30,643 nt of DNA, from the IMG/VR virus record IMGVR_UViG_3300042914_000102, positions 1-30,643 of that record; one strand, given 5' to 3'. Shown piece by piece: positions 1-4,913 of the stretch (position 1 is the first letter of the stretch; every line of letters starts with the position of its first letter). The DNA is from a virus. Made by a program: the position numbers and the translations under genes. Under the pieces are notes generated by a model. The model saw only the letters and a list, made by a program, of their open reading frames with translations, did no database searches and was not told where the DNA came from.

Positions 1-42
1 AGAGGTATGGGGTCAGACTATGGGTTGGGGGTGGGACTATTA

Positions 43-1215
43 GTGAACTACTTATCAGTTTGTAGTGGTATAGAAGCAGCAACAGTAGCTTGGCATGATA
101 TGGGATGGAAGCCTGTAGGCTTTTCAGAGATAGAAAAATTCCCTAGTCAGTTATTACAACATCATTATCCACATGTTACTAATTATGGTGACATGACAAA
201 ATTTAAGGAGTGGAAATTAAATGACACAGTCGGACTTTTGGTCGGAGGAACTCCATGCCAATCATTCTCAGTTGCTGGACTTAGAAAAGGTCTTGAAGAC
301 CCAAGAGGAAACCTCATGCTCACCTATCTTGCAATTGCAGACCACTTTAAACCAAAATGGCTTTTATGGGAAAATGTCCCCGGTGTTCTCTCTAGTAACG
401 GAGGAGAAGACTTTGCCTGCCTCCTTAAAGGGATGGCTGAACTCAGGTATGGGTTCGCCTACAGAGTTCTTGACGCTCAACATTTCGGAGTGCCACAAAG
501 ACGCAAACGTGTGTTCGTTGTCGGATGTCTTGGAGACTGGAGAAGTGCCGCAAAAGTATTATTTGAGTCCGAAAGCTTGCAAAGGGATATTACGCCGAGC
601 AGAGAAGAGAGACAAAAAACTTCCTCATTTACTACAAGTAGCTTTGGAAACTACAGCGAAGGAGTTGGAACAATTAGAGCAAACGGAGGTGATATAGGCG
701 GTGGAAGTGAAACATTGTACATTCCAAATGTTGCTAATTGTTTACAAACAACAAGTAATGATTACTCAAGAGCTGATGGATTTAATATGATTGCAATGGG
801 CATATATAACGATATTTCAGATACTGTAACTGCAAAATTTGCAAAAGGTGCTGAGTTATTACAGCAAGGAGCTAAAAATGGAGGAAATTGTATATTTCAT
901 TCAACATTATTAGAACCAAAGTCTTATGGAATACCAGGAAATTGGATAGGACGAAAACCTGAAAATGGTGGAAATGCAACAACTCCTATGAATGATATTT
1001 CTCCATGTCTAACTAAAACTGACGTTCATGGAGTATCATATAATATGAGAGTAAGACGTTTAACTCCAATTGAATGTGAAAGGCTACAAGGATTTCCTGA
1101 TAACTATACCAATACACCTACATCTAGTGATACTACACGTTATAAAGCATTAGGTAACTCTATGGCAGTACCTGTAATGAAATGGATAGGACAAAGAATA
1201 AATGAATTATCGTAA
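43..1215 (+). CDS. C5-type DNA cytosine methyltransferase (phage Dcm-like)
   Basis: Transfers a methyl group from S-adenosylmethionine to C5 of cytosine in a specific DNA site. Family motifs appear in order: motif I SVCSGIEAA near the N-terminus; motif IV GGTPCQSFSVAG with the catalytic Cys (residue 72 from this start); motif VI WENVPG; motif VIII QRRKRVF; a variable recognition region; then motif IX RRLTPIECERLQGFP and motif X ALGNSMAVPV. I chose GTG 43 because the protein then begins VNYLSVCSG, the usual start in phage homologues, with a G-rich stretch upstream; an ATG at 7 would add 12 residues of no family character. It overlaps the next gene by 14 nt. No cognate restriction enzyme is obvious, but three nuclease-like genes follow. 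GC is about 50% in 421-480 but 27% in 781-840 (hand counts); the high-GC part coincides with the overprinted frame. The family call is firm; the target site is unknown. Confidence 0.93.
   Translation: MNYLSVCSGIEAATVAWHDMGWKPVGFSEIEKFPSQLLQHHYPHVTNYGDMTKFKEWKLNDTVGLLVGGTPCQSFSVAGLRKGLEDPRGNLMLTYLAIADHFKPKWLLWENVPGVLSSNGGEDFACLLKGMAELRYGFAYRVLDAQHFGVPQRRKRVFVVGCLGDWRSAAKVLFESESLQRDITPSREERQKTSSFTTSSFGNYSEGVGTIRANGGDIGGGSETLYIPNVANCLQTTSNDYSRADGFNMIAMGIYNDISDTVTAKFAKGAELLQQGAKNGGNCIFHSTLLEPKSYGIPGNWIGRKPENGGNATTPMNDISPCLTKTDVHGVSYNMRVRRLTPIECERLQGFPDNYTNTPTSSDTTRYKALGNSMAVPVMKWIGQRINELS
205..210 (+). promoter_or_regulatory. Shine-Dalgarno site AAGGAG for the overprinted gene
   Basis: AAGGAG matches the anti-Shine-Dalgarno consensus and ends 10 nt before the ATG at 221. 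It lies inside the methyltransferase coding sequence, where it encodes Lys-Glu, so methyltransferase synthesis does not need it. It is the main local signal that the internal ATG is used. Confidence 0.65.
221..697 (+). CDS. Overprinted phage protein in the +1 frame of the methyltransferase gene
   Basis: A 158-residue open frame lies wholly inside the methyltransferase gene, shifted +1, over its residues 60-218. It has a consensus AAGGAG 10 nt before its ATG. From memory of phage proteins, the segment from residue 75 resembles a recurrent small hypothetical family: SGMGSPTEF, then VCSLSDVLETG (98-107), then LSPKACKGILRRAEKR (115-130). The same DNA in the other frame reads conserved methyltransferase sequence (GVPQRRKRVF, LGDWRSAAKVLFE), so both frames appear to be under selection. 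The C-terminus is predicted helical and charged (ETTAKELEQLEQ). No membrane segment, signal peptide or catalytic motif is seen and the function is unknown. The alternative is a chance open frame kept open by conserved methyltransferase codons; the Shine-Dalgarno site, the length in AT-rich DNA and the local GC rise argue against that. Confidence 0.68.
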   Translation: MTQSDFWSEELHANHSQLLDLEKVLKTQEETSCSPILQLQTTLNQNGFYGKMSPVFSLVTEEKTLPASLKGWLNSGMGSPTEFLTLNISECHKDANVCSLSDVLETGEVPQKYYLSPKACKGILRRAEKRDKKLPHLLQVALETTAKELEQLEQTEVI

Positions 1216-1492
1216 CCCTAAATTACTTAAACTAGCAGATGGCGCACCATGTATGATGTGTTCTATACAAAACGGAACAGTAGTGGCAGCACATAGCAAT
1301 CAATTAAGAGATGGTAAAGGCACATCTATAAAGGCACATGATTACCGTATAGCGTTTCTATGCCATCAATGTCATCACATGATAGATAATGGAAATAAAT
1401 TATCAAAAGAAGAAAGAATTCAGTTGTTCGAACACGCACACCGTGCTACAATAGGATGGTTATTTTTAAATAATCATTTGGGGGTAAAATGA
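1202..1492 (+). CDS. YbcO-like HNH-fold nuclease domain protein (DUF1364)
   Basis: A 96-residue protein that matches the DUF1364/YbcO family by pattern: start MNYRNPKLLKLADGAPCMMC, then VVAAHSN, KAHD and a C-terminal CHQCHH. Candidate zinc or catalytic residues are Cys17, Cys20, His31, His46, Cys54, Cys57, His58 and His59, consistent with the compact His-Cys nuclease fold known for E. coli YbcO. Family members are found in lambdoid prophages close to recombination and late-regulation genes, and this gene holds the same kind of position here. The ATG lies within the last 14 nt of the methyltransferase gene, suggesting coupled translation. The natural substrate is not established. Confidence 0.82.
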   Translation: MNYRNPKLLKLADGAPCMMCSIQNGTVVAAHSNQLRDGKGTSIKAHDYRIAFLCHQCHHMIDNGNKLSKEERIQLFEHAHRATIGWLFLNNHLGVK

Positions 1493-1974
1493 AAGCACTA
1501 GATATAACTGGACAAAGATTTGGAAGATTAGTAGCAATTAAGCCGTTAGAAAGTACAAAACAAGGAATTAAATGGGCTTTTAAATGTGATTGTGGAAAAG
1601 ACTATGTAAAATTTGCAAAAGCTGTTAAAATAAATGCAGACAAAAAAAGTTGTGGATGTTTACAAAAAGAAATACACTCAAATCGTTGCAAAACATTAAA
1701 TAGAACTCATGGCATGACATATACACCAGAATGGAATTCTTGGGTACATATGAAAGAAAGATGTTCAAATCCTAATAATCCAAAATATCAATACTATGGA
1801 GGAAGAGGAATCTCAGTATTTAATGAATGGTTAAAATTTGAGAATTTTTTTAAAGATATGGGACATAGACCAAAAGGAACTACATTAGATAGAATTGATG
1901 TAAATGGTAATTATGAACCTGGTAATTGTAGATGGGCTACACATTTAGAGCAAAGACATAATAGGAGAAAATAA
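1489..1974 (+). CDS. HNH/AP2-like phage DNA-binding protein
   Basis: A 161-residue protein with an N-terminal zinc-ribbon-like part (RFGRLVAI, Cys33/Cys35 and Cys55/Cys57) and a C-terminal block typical of phage HNH/AP2-associated proteins: YYGGRGISV, then TLDRIDVNGNYEPGNCRWA near residues 132-150, and a basic tail. Relatives often occur as free-standing genes inserted among phage genes and resemble homing-endonuclease DNA-binding parts. A full HNH catalytic triad is not obvious, so it may bind DNA without cutting it. It overlaps the previous gene by ATGA. The gene looks more AT-rich, with long A runs, than its neighbours, which fits recent acquisition. Family character is fairly clear; the biochemical role is not. 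Confidence 0.75.
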   Translation: MKALDITGQRFGRLVAIKPLESTKQGIKWAFKCDCGKDYVKFAKAVKINADKKSCGCLQKEIHSNRCKTLNRTHGMTYTPEWNSWVHMKERCSNPNNPKYQYYGGRGISVFNEWLKFENFFKDMGHRPKGTTLDRIDVNGNYEPGNCRWATHLEQRHNRRK

Positions 1975-2186
1975 TGGGCAAAGGTTCGTCACCTAGACCT
2001 TTTACAGATAGAGAAGTATTTGAATCTAACTTTGATAAGATATTTAGGTCTAAAAAACCAAGTGATGATGTATCACCACATACACTTGAATATGAATACG
2101 AACTAAATAAATCTACAGGTGAAGTAGAAAAGCGTTTCCTTGATGGCATATCTAAACCTAACGAAAGTCAATTTGATGGCAACTAG
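1974..2186 (+). CDS. Small conserved phage protein of unknown function
   Basis: A 70-residue protein beginning MGKGSSPRPFTDREVFESNFDKIF, a start I recognise from small phage hypothetical proteins near methyltransferase and nuclease genes. It is charged and soluble, with no membrane segment or cysteine pair. It overlaps the stop of the upstream gene by one base (TAATG), and its last 11 nt overlap the downstream nuclease-like gene, so it is very probably translated as part of this operon. No function can be assigned. Confidence 0.72.
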   Translation: MGKGSSPRPFTDREVFESNFDKIFRSKKPSDDVSPHTLEYEYELNKSTGEVEKRFLDGISKPNESQFDGN

Positions 2187-2493
2187 CCCAACGCAGTTAA
2201 GTCTTAAGAAGTTAAGAGAAGAAGGATATACTGTTCAAGTAGTAGAGTACTGGAATAGTTTTGCAAGGATAAGAATTGACCTTTTTGGTTTTATAGACAT
2301 TATAGCTTTAAAAGGTAAAGAAACATTAGCAGTTCAAACAACGTCAGCAAGTAACATGAGTGCTAGATGTAAAAAGATAGCAGATCACGAAAATGTAGGT
2401 GCAGTTCGTGAAGCTGGTTGGACTATTCATGTACATGGTTGGCATCAAGATGATAAAAGGAAATGGCATTGCAAAGTGAAAGATGTATCGTGA
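2176..2493 (+). CDS. PD-(D/E)XK-like nuclease or resolvase-fold protein
   Basis: A 105-residue protein. The pattern IDLFGFIDIIALKG (Asp35, Asp41) followed by LAVQTTS (residues 51-57) is the layout of a reduced PD-(D/E)XK core, with D-x(n)-D then Q-x-T/S in place of E-x-K. The conserved tail ARCKKIADHENV...AGWTIHVHGW matches a common phage hypothetical family. The replacement of Glu-x-Lys by Gln-Thr-Thr means it may be catalytically altered or a DNA-binding relic. I chose ATG 2176 over 2140 because homologues start just before the TPTQLSLKKLREEG-like helix and the longer start would overlap the upstream gene by 47 nt. Overlap with the next gene is GTGA. Confidence 0.66.
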   Translation: MATSPTQLSLKKLREEGYTVQVVEYWNSFARIRIDLFGFIDIIALKGKETLAVQTTSASNMSARCKKIADHENVGAVREAGWTIHVHGWHQDDKRKWHCKVKDVS

Positions 2494-2834
2494 AAGAAAA
2501 GATATTAGCTTATCTTACAGAACCACGAACCATAAACGACATAGCAGAACATATACAATCTAACTATCCTATTACAAAGAACATACTTGTAGAAATGAGA
2601 GATGCAAATGTTATTCACGCTTATAAAGATAACCAAAATAGGCTAATGCACTATTACGTTCCACAACCACATCCATTACAAACTATATTTGGACATACAG
2701 TAAACTTTACACCAGACCAAATAAAAGGCGTTACAAGTCATAATGCAGATGACGCTAAACATAATCTACAACACAAGACTACACAAGAAACTTATGGAGA
2801 AAGCGTAGCATATACGCTAACAAGATATGATTAG
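2490..2834 (+). CDS. Winged-helix-like phage regulatory protein
   Basis: A 114-residue protein. The N-terminal 50 residues (KEKILAYLTEPRTINDIAEHI...ILVEMRDANVIHAY) have the spacing of a winged helix-turn-helix: helix, TINDIAEHI turn helix, recognition helix, and then a wing from the NQNRLMHYYVP segment. The C-terminal half is unassigned. Start GTG 2490 is preferred because it overlaps the previous stop as GTGA and follows an AAAG-type ribosome site; an upstream ATG at 2463 would add nine non-family residues. It sits just before the Q-like gene, in the place where phage middle regulators are common. The DNA-binding role is inferred from the fold only. Confidence 0.6.
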   Translation: MKEKILAYLTEPRTINDIAEHIQSNYPITKNILVEMRDANVIHAYKDNQNRLMHYYVPQPHPLQTIFGHTVNFTPDQIKGVTSHNADDAKHNLQHKTTQETYGESVAYTLTRYD

Positions 2835-3156
2835 TATGGAACGTTTATTATCTATTATGCAAGACTGGTCTTTATGGATGAAGTCGGATAATCATAAGCT
2901 AGGTTATCCATCTAAAAGCATAGGTATGTCATCAGGAGGTGAGTCAACTTCAGAAGTATTCGAAGAAATGTGTTCAGCTCAAGATATGGCTAACATACGC
3001 ACCATAGACGCTATTATCCATAGCTTACCTAAAGAACAACAAGACGCTATATATGCTAGATACCTAGACGCTAAGAAACCATTAGCCTATCCATACAAGC
3101 TAGAACTAGCCTTTGACAATCTAATTACTATGGCTGCGAGAAGGATAAACGCATAA
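2827..3156 (+). CDS. Putative late-gene regulator (Q-like antiterminator)
   Basis: A 109-residue, mostly helical protein. The central part (TIDAIIHSLPKEQQDAIYARYL) resembles the sigma-like or antiterminator helix-turn-helix of small phage late regulators, where a LP...QQ.A...RY motif precedes a second helix (PYKLELAFDNLITMAARRI). Size and position fit: last gene of the early/middle block, directly before a strong promoter and an intrinsic terminator. That context is what suggests antitermination, as with lambda Q; no direct sequence proof of RNA polymerase contact is visible. It overlaps the upstream gene by 8 nt. An internal ATG at 2836 is an alternative start. Confidence 0.6.
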   Translation: MISMERLLSIMQDWSLWMKSDNHKLGYPSKSIGMSSGGESTSEVFEEMCSAQDMANIRTIDAIIHSLPKEQQDAIYARYLDAKKPLAYPYKLELAFDNLITMAARRINA

Positions 3157-3161
3157 TCTTG

Positions 3162-3191
3162 TTGAACAAAAATAGTAAAGTATGCTATAAT
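3162..3191 (+). promoter_or_regulatory. Candidate late promoter (extended -10, sigma70 type)
   Basis: TTGAAC at 3162-3167 and a perfect TATAAT at 3186-3191 are separated by 18 nt, with an upstream TG at 3183-3184 giving an extended -10 (TGCTATAAT). The start would fall near 3198. It lies in the only sizeable gap in the first 12.7 kb, directly after the Q-like gene and ahead of the whole late operon. The lambda late promoter pR' is placed in the same way. Confidence 0.8.
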
Positions 3192-3201
3192 AACGCCTGT
3201 A

Positions 3202-3218
3202 AGGGCATCCTATTGCCT
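3202..3218 (+). other. Small leader hairpin
   Basis: GGGCA (3203-3207) pairs with TGCCT (3214-3218) around the loop TCCTAT, only a few bases after the predicted transcription start. It is a short stem of five pairs including one G-U. It could act as a pause site or protein-binding element in the leader RNA. Its role is inferred from position alone. Confidence 0.35.
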
Positions 3219-3236
3219 AAAGAAACGTAATCCCAC

Positions 3237-3280
3237 AAAAGCCTGACTGCACTCTCTCCGTGGTTGGGCTTTTTCTTTTT
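3237..3280 (+). terminator. Intrinsic terminator in the late leader (tR'-like)
   Basis: AAAAGCCTGACTGC (3237-3250) pairs with GTGGTTGGGCTTTT (3260-3273) over 14 positions including four G-U pairs, around a nine-base loop, and is followed by a T-rich tract to 3280. It lies about 40 nt after the predicted late start, so an unmodified polymerase should release a leader RNA of roughly 80 nt. The first late gene starts at the very end of the T tract. Confidence 0.75.
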
Positions 3281-3451
3281 ATGAAACTATCTATTTGCGA
3301 ACAATGCGGTGAACCTTTTGACTTCACCGAATACTCTTTATGTAATGATTGTAGATACGATCACAGATTTATTAAGTTAAGGAAGAAGCATGAAGTCAGC
3401 ACCGAAGACAAAAGCAGGAAAGATGAAGAAAGTTGGGAAAGTAATGCGTGA
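3281..3451 (+). CDS. Small zinc-ribbon protein
   Basis: A 56-residue protein with two Cys pairs, CEQC at residues 6-9 and CNDC at 21-24, spaced like a treble-clef or zinc-ribbon knuckle, followed by a highly charged tail (KHEVSTEDKSRKDEESWE). I chose ATG 3281 because the earlier GTG at 3260 lies inside the terminator stem and adds a hydrophobic stretch coded by the T tract. No Shine-Dalgarno site precedes it; the leader before the ATG is nearly all T. The last 62 nt overlap the next gene in another frame. Function unknown; metal binding is inferred from the cysteines. Confidence 0.6.
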   Translation: MKLSICEQCGEPFDFTEYSLCNDCRYDHRFIKLRKKHEVSTEDKSRKDEESWESNA

Positions 3452-3566
3452 GTTTAAAACTGGCACATTACATTCAGGTAAGGGTGGTAAAGTAGTAAAA
3501 TCTCCTAAACAAGCTATTGCTATTGCTTTATCAGAAGCTGGCATGGCTAAAAAGAAAGGTAAATAA
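3390..3566 (+). CDS. Lys-rich small phage protein (DUF6496-like)
   Basis: A 58-residue basic protein. The block VMREFKTGTLHSG...GKVVKSPKQAIAIALSEA matches what I know as the DUF6496 family of phage and bacterial proteins, ending in a Lys/Gly tail. A good AAGGAAG ribosome site sits just before the ATG. It starts inside the zinc-ribbon gene and is followed two bases later by another basic protein. Function is unknown; the charge suggests contact with DNA or RNA. It is too short for many gene callers but is supported by the family pattern. Confidence 0.8.
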   Translation: MKSAPKTKAGKMKKVGKVMREFKTGTLHSGKGGKVVKSPKQAIAIALSEAGMAKKKGK

Positions 3567-3568
3567 TT

Positions 3569-3700
3569 ATGCCAATGGTAGACGGAAAAAAATACGCTTA
3601 TACTAAAACAGGTATGGCAGCAGCTAAAAAAGCAGCAGGCAAATCAGGTAAAACTATGGCAGCTAAGCCTATGAAAAAGGCAGCTAAACGTGGCAAATAA
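3569..3700 (+). CDS. Tiny Lys/Ala-rich basic protein
   Basis: A 43-residue protein starting MPMVDGKKYAYTKTGMAAAKKAA, which recurs in small phage proteins next to DUF6496 genes. Lys and Ala make up most of the rest, as in the tails of histone H1-like proteins. A GAAAGG ribosome site lies about 10 nt upstream. It overlaps the next gene by 11 nt. Nucleic-acid binding is inferred from composition only. Confidence 0.68.
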   Translation: MPMVDGKKYAYTKTGMAAAKKAAGKSGKTMAAKPMKKAAKRGK

Positions 3701-3842
3701 GCCAGGTCTATACGCTAACATTGCAGCCAAGAAAGCTAGAATTAAAGCTGGCTCTGGTGAAAAAATGCGTAAAGTAGGCACTAAAGGCGCACCAACTGCT
3801 AAAGCATTTAAACAAGCAGCAAAGACAGCTAAAAAGAAATGA
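3690..3842 (+). CDS. Tiny basic phage protein
   Basis: A 50-residue protein, VANKPGLYANIAAKKARIKAG then GEKMRKVGTKGAPTAKAFKQAAKTAKKK in separate blocks. The pattern GLYANI.AK..RI..GSGEKMR..G.KGAPT is one I recognise as recurrent in phage late regions. It starts at GTG 3690 with an AAGG site about 9 nt upstream, and its TGA overlaps the ATG of the next gene (ATGA). Strong positive charge; function unknown. Confidence 0.7.
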   Translation: MANKPGLYANIAAKKARIKAGSGEKMRKVGTKGAPTAKAFKQAAKTAKKK

Positions 3843-4132
3843 GTGTTTGGCAAAAGAAAGCAGGTAAGAACCCTAAAGGCGGTTTAAACGCTAAAGGTCG
3901 TGCATCTTACAATAAAGAAACAGGCGGTAATCTAAAAGCACCAGTTAAGTCAGGTGATAATCCTAGACGTGCATCATTCTTAGCTCGTATGGGTAATATG
4001 CCAGGACCAGAACGTAAGCCTAACGGTGAGCCAACAAGACTATTACTATCATTAAAGGCTTGGGGTGCTTCTAGTAAAGCAGATGCAAAAGCAAAGGCAA
4101 AGAATATTAGTTCACGCAACAAAAAGAAATGA
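3839..4132 (+). CDS. Basic phage protein, DUF6321-like
   Basis: A 97-residue protein with the conserved KKAGKNPKGGLNAKGRASYN block (residues 6-25), then GNLKAPVKSGDNPRRASFLARMG and MPGPERKPNGEPTRLLLSLKAWG. This is the pattern of DUF6321 proteins found in phages and some cyanobacteria. It ends in a Lys/Ala tail similar to the three preceding genes. The role is not known; a chromatin-like or DNA-packaging role is a guess from charge. It is coupled to its neighbours by ATGA overlaps at both ends. Confidence 0.8.
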   Translation: MSVWQKKAGKNPKGGLNAKGRASYNKETGGNLKAPVKSGDNPRRASFLARMGNMPGPERKPNGEPTRLLLSLKAWGASSKADAKAKAKNISSRNKKK

Positions 4133-4203
4133 ATTGGTTGTATATACTTTTAGCTGTTATAGCTGACATAGCACTATTAGTGAATGTATGGCATCATTGG
4201 TAA
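4129..4203 (+). CDS. 24-residue single-span membrane peptide
   Basis: The frame MNWLYILLAVIADIALLVNV, ending WHHW, is almost one continuous hydrophobic helix. Its ATG overlaps the previous stop (ATGA), and the next gene starts one base after its stop, so it fills the gap exactly. A similar membrane peptide begins at 30587. Small membrane peptides of this kind occur often in phage late operons; the role is unknown. The gap-filling position and composition are the evidence. Confidence 0.55.
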   Translation: MNWLYILLAVIADIALLVNVWHHW

Positions 4204-4204
4204 T

Positions 4205-4912
4205 ATGCAAAAACTAGATATATATGTAGGATATGATGGCAAAGTAGAACCAATTGCTTATCATAACTTTTGCCAGTCAGTTATAGAGAAGTCATCTATA
4301 CCGGTAAGTTTTACACCATTAGCACTAAATACTTTAAAAGATTACGAAGAAACACATAAAGACGGTAGTAACGCATTTATCTACTCACGCTTTTTAGTTC
4401 CATATCTAAATAACTTTAAAGGTATCGCACTATTCGTAGATGGCGATATGATATGTAGAACAGATATAGCAGAGATACTAGCTAACTTTGATAATGACGA
4501 AGCAGTCAAAGTCGTAAAGCATAACTACACAACAAAGCATCCAGTTAAATATCTAGGTGCAAAGAACGAGGACTATCCTAAAAAAAACTGGTCAAGCGTT
4601 ATGTTATGGAACTGTTCACATTGGCTCAATAAACAATTAACACCTAAGTTTGTCCAGGAACAAACAGGTAAATACCTACACAGGTTTGAATGGCTCAAGT
4701 ATCCGGAAGAGCAAGTAGGTAAGTTAGACGAAACATGGAACTGGCTAGAAACAGAATACGAATACAATCCAGATGCCAAACTAGTGCATCACACATTAGG
4801 CACACCATGCTTTAAAGACTATCAGAATACAGACTATAGTCAAGAATGGTGGGACTGCTATAAACGAATGATATATCCTCTAAAAGGAAAAGATAAAGAA
4901 AGCGAGCTCTAA
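4205..4912 (+). CDS. Glycosyltransferase, GT8-like (GT-A fold)
   Basis: A 235-residue protein beginning LDIYVGYDGKVEPIAY, the nucleotide-sugar binding strand of GT8-type enzymes. FVDGDM gives the DxD metal motif (Asp79-Asp81), followed by SSVMLWNCSHW and the C-terminal HHTLGTPCFKDY, with a His expected to bind the diphosphate. It would transfer a sugar from a nucleotide donor to an unknown acceptor in the host cytoplasm. I chose ATG 4205 because the earlier ATG at 4184 runs through the membrane-peptide gene. It lies in the late operon ahead of the terminase, so it could modify a virion protein or host surface glycan. The fold is clear, the substrate is not. Confidence 0.82.
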   Translation: MQKLDIYVGYDGKVEPIAYHNFCQSVIEKSSIPVSFTPLALNTLKDYEETHKDGSNAFIYSRFLVPYLNNFKGIALFVDGDMICRTDIAEILANFDNDEAVKVVKHNYTTKHPVKYLGAKNEDYPKKNWSSVMLWNCSHWLNKQLTPKFVQEQTGKYLHRFEWLKYPEEQVGKLDETWNWLETEYEYNPDAKLVHHTLGTPCFKDYQNTDYSQEWWDCYKRMIYPLKGKDKESEL

Positions 4913-4913
4913 C

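Noticed and set aside
7-42. ATG at 7 as start of the methyltransferase
   Set aside because: The extra 12 residues (MGSDYGLGVGLL) do not look like family sequence, and the conserved protein begins at the GTG at 43.
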